Assembly: GCA_018402525.1 (NCBI GenBank)
Contig: JAGYIR010000017.1
Location: 78,578 to 142,577 of the forward strand
Source of the DNA: Crocinitomicaceae bacterium
GTDB taxonomy: Bacteria; Bacteroidota; Bacteroidia; Flavobacteriales_D; Crocinitomicaceae
DNA length: 64,000 nt
Direction of reading: 5' to 3'
Part shown: positions 18,280 through 26,913 of the stretch, in pieces
Numbering within the stretch: the first letter of the stretch is position 1
Layout of the letters: every line of letters starts with the position of its first letter
Made by a program: the position numbers and the translations under genes
Notes under the pieces: generated by a model
The model's input: only the letters and a program-made list of their open reading frames with translations
Database searches by the model: none
Told to the model about the DNA's origin: nothing

Positions 18280-19173
18280 ATGAAACCGATACACTATTTA
18301 GTAACACTAATTTTACTAGTATTAGTAAACTGCTCGGAAGAGCCAAACCATTCCGCACTTGAACAAATGCTTAAGGAAGAAGCGTTAGAAAAATCAAAAA
18401 TTTCTGGTGACCCTAAAAGTGTATCGCTCGAGGACCTGTTTGAAAAGGAATATGATCGAAGCGAAACCCTTGTGTTTGAAGGGTACATTGGTGAGGTACC
18501 TACTACGGTCAGCATGACAGGTGGAAAAATGAGTGTCAGGATTTTTGCACGTAGGAATCAATCCGTAGGTAGCTACGTGAATGTAGATCTTCCAATCGGT
18601 AGAGACCCGAACCAGGTGAAGAGTTTACCTGCAAAATATACACAATCCGATTTGCACGTAACGGCAGACGACAGAACTCAATTGGGTGTAGGAGATAAGA
18701 TCAAAATTACTGCGAACGATTTTTACTCGTCTACCAATTATTGCAGTTTGAAAGGTCTTAAAATAGAAAAGGTAGAGGATGTCTTTGATGATGCCGTTTT
18801 TAAAGACGCAGTTGCTTTAACGAATGATTTAGTAAACGACACAGCGGTTAAGGAGGTTTATGGCTATATGGATGGTGTTCTTTCCATTCCTAGAGTGTTT
18901 TACACCATGGATAATTTCCTTGCTTTAAGCTTCGACAATGCAACAAACAAAGAATTTGAAAAAGTGGACGTGCGCATAGGAAGTGGCCCTAGCTCGATGA
19001 ACGCATTACCTTCCAATTACACTCCAAAGGATTTAGTTATCCGTGACTTTAAAGGAGACGAGGTGAAGGGACTCAAAAAGGTACGTGTTTACGGCACATG
19101 GAAACGATACAGTTTTGTTACGTCTTCAGGACCTGGAGGTCAATACAAAGTAGAAGAGATCGTTGTTCTGTAA
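18280..19173 (+). CDS. Lipoprotein with two tandem OB-like domains
   Basis: A 297-residue lipoprotein: the signal peptide ends in a lipobox with Cys18 (LVLVNC). The mature part contains two similar halves. The first has VDLPIGRD, LPAKYTQSDLHV and VGDKIKITAN (about 105-150); the second has VDVRIGSG, LPSNYTPKDLVI and LKKVRVYGT (about 235-280). The repeated LP..YT..DL pattern shows an internal duplication of a small beta-rich domain that looks like an OB fold (tRNA_anti-like). No enzyme motif is visible. It is a single gene, divergent from the GNAT-racemase operon. Confidence 0.7.
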   Translation: MKPIHYLVTLILLVLVNCSEEPNHSALEQMLKEEALEKSKISGDPKSVSLEDLFEKEYDRSETLVFEGYIGEVPTTVSMTGGKMSVRIFARRNQSVGSYVNVDLPIGRDPNQVKSLPAKYTQSDLHVTADDRTQLGVGDKIKITANDFYSSTNYCSLKGLKIEKVEDVFDDAVFKDAVALTNDLVNDTAVKEVYGYMDGVLSIPRVFYTMDNFLALSFDNATNKEFEKVDVRIGSGPSSMNALPSNYTPKDLVIRDFKGDEVKGLKKVRVYGTWKRYSFVTSSGPGGQYKVEEIVVL

Positions 19174-19292
19174 ACTAAGCGCAGGACTTACTTTTTAGGA
19201 CATTCAAGTTTATACTTTATAAGGACAGCTTCTAGCGATTTGTAATACTCGTTTTAGTCGTAATAGCTACAAAACCGCCTCTAGCTGAAATA

Positions 19293-19982
19293 TTAATTTT
19301 TCACACTTCCTATTAGTTCCTTAATGATTCCCATGTCTACGCGCTCAAATGGGTGAGGCTGACCCAGCAGCTTTTCTAAACGGGCGTTTGGAATCAACGA
19401 GGATATCTGTTCCGACTCATGAACTGTCACCATAGTGTCGTCCAAGCCTATTGCTATAGTTACATCGTTTATAACTTGAGCAAATTCAGCTTCTGAAATT
19501 TTAGCTCCACTTCCTAAATTAACCATCATCTGTGCCGTCTTGTTCATTACTCTTTTCCAATCCGATGGAAAGTGATCATTCTTCAATTTCTCCGCAAACT
19601 TCGGAACTTTCTCTTCAATTTTCTCTGGGTTCAACATCTTAACCTCTCTTGCCGCTGACGTCTCAGTCCAGTCGAATTTAGTGCCATAAGTGACTATTCG
19701 ATCTACCAAGTCTGGTTGCCTTAACGCTAAATTCAACGCAACATACCCTCCCATACTGTATCCAAAAATGGAAACACATGGTAAATTGTTTGCGGACATA
19801 AAGTCGATTACATTCTGTGTAAATAGATCAATAGAAAAGGCCTCATTGGATTCATCTCCACCATGCCCCGAAAAGTTGAACGCATGTACATCAAATTCCT
19901 CCATTAATAATTTCTTGATAGGTTCCATTTGAACTTTACTCCCCAGGGCTCCGTGTAAGAGCAGTATGCTTGGTTTTTCCAT
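19293..19982 (-). CDS. Alpha/beta hydrolase
   Basis: A 229-residue alpha/beta-hydrolase fold enzyme. It has the oxyanion segment LLLHGALGS near residue 8, the nucleophile elbow GYSMGG near 75-80, and a C-terminal histidine in QPHPFER near 210. Size and motifs fit small esterases or MenH/BioH-like hydrolases; the substrate is unknown. ATG 19982 is chosen because the only longer in-frame start is a GTG at 20039, and MEKPSILLLHG is a natural N-terminus of this fold. The gene is divergent from the FAD oxidoreductase. Confidence 0.85.
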   Translation of the reverse strand: MEKPSILLLHGALGSKVQMEPIKKLLMEEFDVHAFNFSGHGGDESNEAFSIDLFTQNVIDFMSANNLPCVSIFGYSMGGYVALNLALRQPDLVDRIVTYGTKFDWTETSAAREVKMLNPEKIEEKVPKFAEKLKNDHFPSDWKRVMNKTAQMMVNLGSGAKISEAEFAQVINDVTIAIGLDDTMVTVHESEQISSLIPNARLEKLLGQPHPFERVDMGIIKELIGSVKN

Positions 19983-20088
19983 TTTGCACTTGCTTAATAC
20001 TTGAGCATAAAAATAACCATTTTGAATACTTTCAAGCACCGCATTAATTCAGTAATTCTTTTTACCTTGTCACGCAATATTTCTATGC

Positions 20089-21798
20089 ATGAGAGAAATT
20101 AACCCAAAAGAGCACTACGAAGTGGTGATTATTGGTGGTGGAATCAGTGGTTTGACCTCAGCTGCGCTTTTCAGTAAGGTCGGTATTTCTTGTTGCGTTA
20201 TTGAAATGGACAATCGGCCTGGTGGTTATTTAGCAGGATTTAGAAGACATGATTTTCGTTTTGATTCAGCAATTCACTGGCTCAACAATTGTGGTCCCAA
20301 TGGTTTGGTGACCAAAATTTTCAAAATTATTGGGGATGATTACCCCAAATGTCGTGATCAACACCACATTCGCCGCTTTGTCAGCGATGAATTCGACTAC
20401 CTAGTGACAAACAACCCAGACGAATTGCGTGACCAGTGGATCAAAGAATTTCCTCACGAAAAAAAGGGTATTCTTCGCTTTTTCAAAGACGCTAAAAAAA
20501 TTGGAAAATCGTTTGATCGATATGAGAAGTTAAGTCGAACAATGAACAGCATGAAGTGGTACGAATATCCAGTACACGGAATTAAAATGCTCCGCTTTGC
20601 GATGCCGTTCATTCCACATGTGCGCTTTACTGGAAATGAAGGATTAAAAAAAGGATTGAACCGTTATTTCAAAGACGAGAAATTGCACCGTGTTTTTTGT
20701 TCAGAACCTGACGTACTTTCCTGCCTCATTCCAATTTCATGGGCATACATCAAAGATTTTCAGCTTCCTCCAGATGGAGGAAGTCAAAGTTTTCCTGAAT
20801 GGCTTATGTATGCGACGGAAAAAATGGGTGGAGACATTTTCTTCAAATCAAAAGTGAAAGAAGTAATTGTTCAGGATAACAAGGCGCGCGGTGTTCGTTT
20901 GGATCATCGTGGAAAGGAATATGAAATCAAAAGCGACTTCGTCGTGGCAGCGTGTGATGCTGAAACACTGTTCGAAAAAATGTTGCCCAGCAAGGCTATT
21001 CCGGAAAAAATGATTGATAAATTAAAAGGCGCTCCATTGTATGCCTCTGCACTCACAGTTGCGTTAGGAATTGATTGTCCCGCGGAGGAATTAGGCCTAG
21101 GAGAAGAAATCGTTTTCCTTGCCGACCCTTCTGTTCCAAGGGATGAATTAGGAAAGGGTGACCCTCACAACAGCGGAATTCACATCTTAGCTTCTACTGT
21201 GCGTGATAAATCATTGTCTTTGCCAGAACATGGGACAATTACCCTTTTTATTCCCGCATGGATGGATAATAACAACAATTGGGAGTGTGAAATCGACAAG
21301 AATGGCAACTACATCCGAGGGGAAAAATACAATGCACTGAAACAAAAGTACGCCGACATTCTCATTGATCGCGTTGAGGAAAAATTGATTCCCAACCTAC
21401 GCAAACACATTCTTTATTGTGATGTCGCAACACCAATTACGCACCATCGCTATACTGGCAATAAGAACGGAACAATGATGGCGCAAAAACCGGGAAAAGA
21501 AAATTACCAAGGAAAAGTGGCATCGTACTTAACCCCTGTCGACAATTTATTTTTGAGTGGACATTGGGCTGATTTAGGAGGTGGAATTCCAATCGCAATA
21601 AAATCTTCGATCAACACAACATTGCTTGTCCTTCAGAAGAGAGACAAAAAGCGCTTCAAATTGCTCGCTAAGTACATGGATGGGAAATTGAGCCACGAAA
21701 AATTGAAATCTTCCGATTTACTCGTTTCTTACGACAATTCCTGGGTAAAAGACCCAACTCCAGCACAGAAAAAAATGAAACGACGAGAAGAGGAGTAA
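20089..21798 (+). CDS. FAD-dependent oxidoreductase, phytoene desaturase/CrtI-CrtISO-like
   Basis: A 569-residue flavoenzyme. The dinucleotide-binding motif VIIGGGISGLTSAALFSK spans residues about 12-30, followed by the acidic end of strand 2 (VIEMDNRPGGY), the usual start of phytoene-dehydrogenase-like proteins. A C-terminal FAD-contact region (LFLSGHWADLGGGIP) lies near 485. The family includes carotenoid desaturases and isomerases and all-trans-retinol saturase; no crtB or other carotenoid gene is adjacent, so carotenoid metabolism is only a possibility. The C-terminal ~60 residues are charged and variable. Confidence 0.8.
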   Translation: MREINPKEHYEVVIIGGGISGLTSAALFSKVGISCCVIEMDNRPGGYLAGFRRHDFRFDSAIHWLNNCGPNGLVTKIFKIIGDDYPKCRDQHHIRRFVSDEFDYLVTNNPDELRDQWIKEFPHEKKGILRFFKDAKKIGKSFDRYEKLSRTMNSMKWYEYPVHGIKMLRFAMPFIPHVRFTGNEGLKKGLNRYFKDEKLHRVFCSEPDVLSCLIPISWAYIKDFQLPPDGGSQSFPEWLMYATEKMGGDIFFKSKVKEVIVQDNKARGVRLDHRGKEYEIKSDFVVAACDAETLFEKMLPSKAIPEKMIDKLKGAPLYASALTVALGIDCPAEELGLGEEIVFLADPSVPRDELGKGDPHNSGIHILASTVRDKSLSLPEHGTITLFIPAWMDNNNNWECEIDKNGNYIRGEKYNALKQKYADILIDRVEEKLIPNLRKHILYCDVATPITHHRYTGNKNGTMMAQKPGKENYQGKVASYLTPVDNLFLSGHWADLGGGIPIAIKSSINTTLLVLQKRDKKRFKLLAKYMDGKLSHEKLKSSDLLVSYDNSWVKDPTPAQKKMKRREEE

Positions 21799-21853
21799 TC
21801 GAAATAAACATTACGTTCTAAAGCGAATTGCATCCAACTTTCAATTACTTTTC

Positions 21854-21861
21854 TATTTTTG
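21854..21861 (+). promoter_or_regulatory. -7 box TATTTTTG, 3 nt before the start codon
   Basis: An exact TAnnTTTG match ending three bases before the ATG at 21865. It overlaps the alternative TTG start at 21859, which argues for the ATG as the real start. Confidence 0.5.
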
Positions 21862-21864
21862 AGT

Positions 21865-23802
21865 ATGAAACAGCTTGTTTTTCTGATACTTCTGCTTTTC
21901 TCTTGTACTCTCTTCGCTCAGAAAGAAGAACCTGACACCTGTGTTGCGCGCGTAGAGACTATTCTTGATCTGCGAAAAAAAGCAGTAGCATACGACAACG
22001 CCGCGGCCCTAGCATGGCAAACGGGACAATACGCGCAGACCTTGGAATATACCAAGCGTGGACTTAAAATTGCCGAAGAAAACAACTACAAAGACTTGCA
22101 AGCTGGTTTGCTAAACAACCGTGGTATTGCGTACGACTATTTGGGTGATTATACCGCTTCACTCACCAATTATTTCAAAGCCTTACGTATTCAAGAAACA
22201 TTGGATGATCCAGACATGGAGGCTAAAATATTGAGCAACATTGGGCTGATATACTCCAACCAGGAATTGAATGAAAAAGCGTTGGATTATCATAAAAAAG
22301 CGTTGGAAATCAACACTGAATTGAACGACATGCGAGGTGTTTCGGTCGCTCTCAACAACATTGCCATTGTCTATATCAAACAAAATGACTTTGAAAAAGC
22401 CATTGAGAATTATTTGGAGTGCATCCGAATTGATAAAATTATTAAAGATGAACGTGGACTAGGAGATGATTACAACAACATCGGTATTTGCTACATGGAA
22501 CTTCAGCAGTTTGATAAGGCAATGACCTATTTTATGAATGCGCTGGAGATTCGTAAAAAAATGAATAATCCACACGGCGTTTCTGAAACCTACACAAATA
22601 TCGCTACCAACTATTTGAAACAGAAAAATTACCAGAAAGCACGTGAATACTTTCTACTTGCCATTCCAATTTGTGAAGAAATTGGCAGCAAAGAATCATT
22701 AAAATACGTATACGAAAACTTGTACGAACTTGAACAAACGTTGAATAACACCGCTGCCGCATTTGACTATTATAAATTGTACATTTCCTACAAAGACAGT
22801 ATTGACAATACCGATCACGCGCGGATGCAAACCGAGTTAGAACTCAATTACAACTACGATAAAGAAAAGGAACGCACACGCCTACTCCAAGAGAAAAAAG
22901 AAGAGCGCGCTATGATAATTCTGTATTCAGTGATTGCCGTTTTGCTGTTAATTCTTGTGTTTTCTTTCTTACTTTTCAAACGATGGAAATATGCGCAACA
23001 ACAGCAAGTAATTATCGAAGAGAAAAATGAATTGGTGCAACAGAAAAACGATGAAATTCTAGACTCCATCAACTATGCAAAACGGATTCAAACTGCTATT
23101 TTGCCTTCATCGGAACAAATCACCGCACTCATCCCGAATCACTTTGTCACATATTTTCCAAAAGACATCGTTGCTGGAGATTTTTACTGGATCGAAGAAA
23201 CACCTCGTCATATCTTTATTGCGGCAGCAGATTGTACAGGACACGGAGTTCCTGGAGCCATGATGAGCGTGGTTTGTCACAATGCCCTGAACCGCTCCGT
23301 CAAAGAGTTTCAAATGACCTTGCCCGGAGAAATTTTAGACAAAACCCGAGAAATTATCATCGAAGAACTTTCTAAAAGTGAACAACAAGTTAAAGATGGA
23401 ATGGACATTTCGCTGTGCGTGATTGAGCGTCAGAAAAAGGAAATGCAATGGGCGGGAGCAAATAATCCACTCTGGGTATATCGTGCGGGGAAAACGGTAC
23501 TCGAAGAGTGGAAGGGCGACAAACAGCCGATTGGAAGTCATTGGGAGCTGAAACCATTTACATCACATCCCATTCCTGTCAGCTCCGAAGATCGTTTCTA
23601 TCTATTTACCGATGGATTTGTGGATCAATTTGGGGGACCAAACGGCAAGAAATTGATGAGCAAAGTGTTTAAACAGCTCCTTTTAGATTCGGCGCACATG
23701 GATTTAGTCGCTCAGCAACACTACTTGGAGGCGTACTTCAACGACTGGAAAGGCGACTTGCCACAAGTCGATGATGTATGTGTTCTTTGCATTATGCTCT
23801 AA
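21865..23802 (+). CDS. TPR sensor protein with SpoIIE-type PP2C phosphatase domain
   Basis: A 645-residue membrane regulator. A signal peptide (MKQLVFLILLLFSCTLFAQ) is followed by about six TPR repeats (45-300) outside the cytoplasmic membrane, one transmembrane helix (about 346-368), a coiled coil (QQQVIIEEKNELVQQKND) and a PP2C-like SpoIIE phosphatase domain (about 405-645). Metal-site motifs IVAGDFYW near 435 and ADCTGHGVPGA near 455 are intact, and DDVCVL ends the domain. Such proteins dephosphorylate anti-anti-sigma-type partners in other phyla; no partner is encoded nearby. The upstream TTG in frame is rejected because it lies in the -7 box. Confidence 0.88.
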   Translation: MKQLVFLILLLFSCTLFAQKEEPDTCVARVETILDLRKKAVAYDNAAALAWQTGQYAQTLEYTKRGLKIAEENNYKDLQAGLLNNRGIAYDYLGDYTASLTNYFKALRIQETLDDPDMEAKILSNIGLIYSNQELNEKALDYHKKALEINTELNDMRGVSVALNNIAIVYIKQNDFEKAIENYLECIRIDKIIKDERGLGDDYNNIGICYMELQQFDKAMTYFMNALEIRKKMNNPHGVSETYTNIATNYLKQKNYQKAREYFLLAIPICEEIGSKESLKYVYENLYELEQTLNNTAAAFDYYKLYISYKDSIDNTDHARMQTELELNYNYDKEKERTRLLQEKKEERAMIILYSVIAVLLLILVFSFLLFKRWKYAQQQQVIIEEKNELVQQKNDEILDSINYAKRIQTAILPSSEQITALIPNHFVTYFPKDIVAGDFYWIEETPRHIFIAAADCTGHGVPGAMMSVVCHNALNRSVKEFQMTLPGEILDKTREIIIEELSKSEQQVKDGMDISLCVIERQKKEMQWAGANNPLWVYRAGKTVLEEWKGDKQPIGSHWELKPFTSHPIPVSSEDRFYLFTDGFVDQFGGPNGKKLMSKVFKQLLLDSAHMDLVAQQHYLEAYFNDWKGDLPQVDDVCVLCIML

Positions 23803-23842
23803 ATCATCCCGTTCAGCAATTTTCTCTTCGAATAAATAATAC

Positions 23843-23850
23843 TAAGTTTG
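23843..23850 (+). promoter_or_regulatory. -7 box TAAGTTTG upstream of slyD
   Basis: An exact TAnnTTTG match, 22 bases before the slyD ATG. A TTCG about 13 bases upstream is a poor -33 candidate, so only the -7 element is supported. Confidence 0.45.
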
Positions 23851-23872
23851 TAAGCTTAAAACATATTTAAGC

Positions 23873-24379
23873 ATGACGATTAAAGAAAACATGGTGGTTT
23901 CATTGAGCTACAAGCTGACCAATCACAAAACAGGTGAAACAATTGAAGAAACGTCAAACGACAATCCAATGGTATTTTTGACAGGCGTTGGAGGGGTAAT
24001 TCCACAGTTTGAAGAAAACATCGACGGGAAAAAAGTGGGCGATGCTTTTGCGTTTCACATTGAAGCGGATATGGCGTATGGATCTCCAAGTGAAGAGAAG
24101 GTTGCCATGATTCCAATCGATGTATTCAGAGATGAAAAGGGTGTTTTTGACGAAGCATATTTTGTTCCAGGCGCATTAATCCCAATGTCAGACAACGAAG
24201 GAAATCACTTGCGTGGAAAAATTTTAGAGGTGACATCAGACTCGATCAAAATGGATTTCAATCATCCTTTAGCGGGAATGGATTTACAATTTGAAGGAAG
24301 TATCCTAAATGTACGCGAAGCAACTAAAGATGAGTTGGATCACGGACATGTGCATGGAGAAGGTGGACATCAGCATTAA
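23873..24379 (+). CDS. slyD: FKBP-type peptidyl-prolyl isomerase SlyD-like
   Basis: A 168-residue cytoplasmic prolyl isomerase and chaperone. The FKBP domain is split by the insert-in-flap domain: MVVSLSYKLTNHKTGETIEET at the start, PQFEENIDGKKVGD near 45-58, the AYGSP loop near 68, the flap insert about 72-130, and the domain end NVREATKDEL near 145. The histidine-rich tail (HGHVHGEGGHQH) is a shortened version of the metal-binding tail of E. coli SlyD. Its own -7 box lies 22 bases upstream. Downstream is non-coding DNA with dispersed repeats. Confidence 0.9.
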   Translation: MTIKENMVVSLSYKLTNHKTGETIEETSNDNPMVFLTGVGGVIPQFEENIDGKKVGDAFAFHIEADMAYGSPSEEKVAMIPIDVFRDEKGVFDEAYFVPGALIPMSDNEGNHLRGKILEVTSDSIKMDFNHPLAGMDLQFEGSILNVREATKDELDHGHVHGEGGHQH

Positions 24380-24458
24380 AATAGTTGAATTACAATACAG
24401 GTTTTAAACGCTATGGGCGCTAGGTAAGGGGAAGTGGTTATTGGCGAAATAAGAACAC

Positions 24459-24500
24459 CCTGTCTGCCGACAGGCAGGAAAGGCATCAACATCGTTGATG
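24459..24500. repeat. Dispersed-type imperfect palindrome plus adjacent perfect hairpin
   Basis: Bases 24459-24478 (CCTGTCTGCCGACAGGCAGG) form an imperfect palindrome of a type common between genes in Bacteroidetes. Six bases later, 24484-24500 forms a perfect 7-bp hairpin, CATCAAC and GTTGATG around a 3-nt loop. They lie in the 226-bp gap after slyD. They may mark a transcript end, but no T-run follows. Confidence 0.55.
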
Positions 24501-24565
24501 TTGGGATGAATAATTAATTCTCACCAATTCAACCAAAATAATCCGTGTAAACAAAAATAAACTTA

Positions 24566-24573
24566 TACTTTTG
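24566..24573 (+). promoter_or_regulatory. -7 box TACTTTTG upstream of the small basic peptide gene
   Basis: An exact TAnnTTTG match 32 bases before the ATG at 24606. It gives this gene a promoter separate from slyD and a leader of about 25 nt, unlike the leaderless genes in the window. Confidence 0.5.
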
Positions 24574-24605
24574 TCGTTCAGTTAATTAACAAAACACAAA
24601 CATTC

Positions 24606-24809
24606 ATGAAGTTTTTAATTTTATTCCTTGTCATCTCATGTTCTTTTGGAGCGGCTGCAACCACTATGGATGGAGCATCAAAAAAAGAAATCACTACTGA
24701 ATTTTCAATTGGAGGTGACAAAGGAAAGAAGGCGCGCAAGAACAAGCGCATCAACAAAAAGAGAAAGCGTAAATGTCAGAAGTTCGGTAGACGTTCGTTT
24801 GCTGGATAA
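24606..24809 (+). CDS. Small secreted lysine/arginine-rich peptide
   Basis: A 67-residue ORF with a typical signal peptide (MKFLILFLVISCSFGAAA) and a mature part of about 47 residues that is very basic, especially after residue 38 (GDKGKKARKNKRINKKRKRK). A single Cys is near residue 58. It is bracketed by its own -7 box and a hairpin with a T-run, which supports a real one-gene transcription unit. A 63-codon ORF in another frame overlaps it and is judged a shadow. I do not recognise a family. A charged secreted peptide of this kind could bind envelope polyanions or nucleic acid, but that is speculation. Confidence 0.6.
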   Translation: MKFLILFLVISCSFGAAATTMDGASKKEITTEFSIGGDKGKKARKNKRINKKRKRKCQKFGRRSFAG

Positions 24810-24839
24810 CATCTGCTGAATGGGAAACCCAACCAAGAG

Positions 24840-24914
24840 AAGGACTTGCTTGTTCCGGATGGTTCGAAATCAATTTTGGTTTTGTGCAATCACTGAAAAA
24901 GCAAGTCCTTTTTT
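24840..24914 (+). terminator. Long-loop stem with T-run after the small peptide gene
   Basis: Perfect 11-bp arms (AAGGACTTGCT at 24840-24850 and AGCAAGTCCTT at 24900-24910) are followed on the plus strand by TTTT. The 49-nt loop is unusually large for an intrinsic terminator, so extra internal structure or a small RNA is possible. The position, 31 bp after the peptide stop and 58 bp before radA, fits termination. Confidence 0.55.
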
Positions 24915-24971
24915 ATTACTTCACTGGTATAAACGACGAATTCATTTATCTTTAGTCTCTCAGTAATTCGT

Positions 24972-26336
24972 ATGGCTAAAGTAAAATCAGCTTTTTTTTG
25001 TCAAAATTGTGGGTTTGACACCCCAAAATGGCTCGGAAAATGTCCTTCTTGCAACGAATGGAACACGTTTGTGGAGGAAGTAGTACAAAAACAACTTCCG
25101 CAGCAAATCGTTGCATTTTCTAAATCAGGAAAAGCGGCCAAATCGCAATCGCTGCAGTCCATCGAAAAACAAGAACACCGTAGAACCATCTTGAGTGACA
25201 AAGAACTGAACCGCGTTTTAGGAGGAGGATTGGTCGCCGGATCACTGATCTTATTCGGTGGCGAACCAGGAATTGGTAAGTCGACCTTGTTATTGCAACT
25301 AGCCGTTACGACGCCCAACCTGAAAGTGCTGTATGTTTCTGGAGAAGAAAGCGATCAGCAAATAAAAATGCGCTCCGAACGCATCGGGGTTGCGAATGAA
25401 AATTGTTTTATTCTCACCGAGACCAATATTGAAAACATTTTTAAACAAGCCGAAGACGTACAACCGCAACTTGTGGTCATTGACTCCATTCAAACTTTGT
25501 ATTCTTCGCACATTGAAAGTTCACCGGGCAGTATTTCACAAGTGAGGGAATGCACCGCACAACTGTTGCGTTACGCCAAACTTTCAAATATTCCCGTTTT
25601 TCTGATTGGACACATTACCAAGGAAGGCTCACTTGCGGGACCAAAAGTCCTCGAACACATGGTCGATGCTGTGTTGCAGTTTGAAGGAGATAGAAATCAC
25701 GTCTACCGCTTGCTCCGATCGATTAAAAACCGTTTTGGAAGCACGAACGAACTCGGCATTTATGAAATGTTGGGGACAGGATTGCGACAGGTTGAAAATC
25801 CTTCAGAGATCTTAATTACGAACACGGACAGTTCGTTGAGTGGAATTTCCATTGGTGCTACACTCGAAGGCATGCGTCCGATGTTGATTGAAGTCCAAGC
25901 GTTGGTAAGTTCCGCGGCATATGGAACACCTCAGCGCTCTTCTACTGGTTTTGATGGAAAACGCTTGAACATGCTATTAGCGGTGATGGAAAAGCGCTGT
26001 GGGTTTAAACTCGGTGCAAAAGACGTCTTCCTCAACATTGCAGGTGGAATTAAAGTCGACGATCCAGCACTAGACTTGGCGGTTGTCGCTTCTGTGCTGT
26101 CTTCCAATACAGACTTACCCATTTCCAACAAGATTTGTCTTTCTGCAGAAGTCGGTTTGTCTGGAGAAGTCCGCCCTGTAAACAGAATTGACCAACGCAT
26201 TTACGAAGCAGAAAAATTGGGCTTTGAAAAAATCATTATCTCCAAGTACAACAAGGGCATTCACCAAAAGGATTTTAACATCACACTCGTGCAGTGCGGC
26301 AAGATGGAAGAAGTGGTGCGTGCGTTGTTTGGATAA
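24972..26336 (+). CDS. radA: DNA repair protein RadA
   Basis: RadA (Sms) is a RecA-related ATPase and branch-migration helicase in homologous recombination. A C4 zinc finger (FFCQNCGF with CPSCNEW) covers residues 9-30. Walker A GGEPGIGKST is near 96-105, the family signature KNRFGS near 251, and the C-terminal ~160 residues are the Lon-protease-like domain without protease activity. Length (454) is typical. It follows the long-loop terminator by 58 bp, and a lipoprotein gene follows 27 bp downstream, perhaps by read-through. Confidence 0.97.
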   Translation: MAKVKSAFFCQNCGFDTPKWLGKCPSCNEWNTFVEEVVQKQLPQQIVAFSKSGKAAKSQSLQSIEKQEHRRTILSDKELNRVLGGGLVAGSLILFGGEPGIGKSTLLLQLAVTTPNLKVLYVSGEESDQQIKMRSERIGVANENCFILTETNIENIFKQAEDVQPQLVVIDSIQTLYSSHIESSPGSISQVRECTAQLLRYAKLSNIPVFLIGHITKEGSLAGPKVLEHMVDAVLQFEGDRNHVYRLLRSIKNRFGSTNELGIYEMLGTGLRQVENPSEILITNTDSSLSGISIGATLEGMRPMLIEVQALVSSAAYGTPQRSSTGFDGKRLNMLLAVMEKRCGFKLGAKDVFLNIAGGIKVDDPALDLAVVASVLSSNTDLPISNKICLSAEVGLSGEVRPVNRIDQRIYEAEKLGFEKIIISKYNKGIHQKDFNITLVQCGKMEEVVRALFG

Positions 26337-26363
26337 TTATATTTTTAACCTAAACAATTCATT

Positions 26364-26774
26364 ATGAAAGCATTTTTCATTCTCGCCCTCGGTTTTTTGG
26401 TGTACGCGTGCGGTTCCACACAAGAAGCAACCCCAGTTAAAAACAAAACAGCAGACACTCCCACCGAAGACGGAAGATACATTATCACCGCACCTATTGT
26501 TCTCAAGAACTTTGTTCTCAAAAACGCAAAAGTCTCCGAGCATTCCGAATACTACGTACAGCGTTCCATTCAAGATTACTTCATCAAGTTCTGCGAAGGA
26601 AACGTAACCGTTGCCGAATTGGAAAAGCACCTCAACAAACAAAAAGGCGACATCAAATCCTTAACCCTAGAAATTGAAATCAAAGACGGACTGTGGGACA
26701 GCTGCGATCATTCTGAAATGGTACAGAGCCGAACAGGGCCGTATATTGTGATTTATAGGATTTTGGAGGAGTAG
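26364..26774 (+). CDS. Small lipoprotein of unknown function
   Basis: A 136-residue lipoprotein: signal peptide with lipobox Cys16 (FLVYACGS). The mature part has a short disordered stretch (ATPVKNKTADTPTEDGR) and a compact domain from ITAPIVLKNFVLKN to the end, with paired cysteines near 80 and 113 that could form a disulfide. No family is recognised. It lies 27 bp after radA on the same strand. Confidence 0.65.
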   Translation: MKAFFILALGFLVYACGSTQEATPVKNKTADTPTEDGRYIITAPIVLKNFVLKNAKVSEHSEYYVQRSIQDYFIKFCEGNVTVAELEKHLNKQKGDIKSLTLEIEIKDGLWDSCDHSEMVQSRTGPYIVIYRILEE

Positions 26775-26889
26775 GCATTTGGTGAATAAAACACCAACAC
26801 AATTTTATTTTTTCAACATGTATTATCTTTAATACAAATAATATTTACCAAAGGTGTACATATAAACAAGTTAGTAGCAATAGAATATT

Positions 26890-26897
26890 TAAATTTG
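26890..26897 (+). promoter_or_regulatory. -7 box TAAATTTG
   Basis: An exact TAnnTTTG match 16 bases before the ATG of the secreted protein at 26914, with an A-rich leader. Confidence 0.45.
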
Positions 26898-26913
26898 CGC
26901 AAAAAAATAAAAA

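Noticed and set aside
24628..24819. Alternative 63-codon frame over the small basic peptide
   Set aside because: It lacks a signal peptide and starts inside the better-supported frame.
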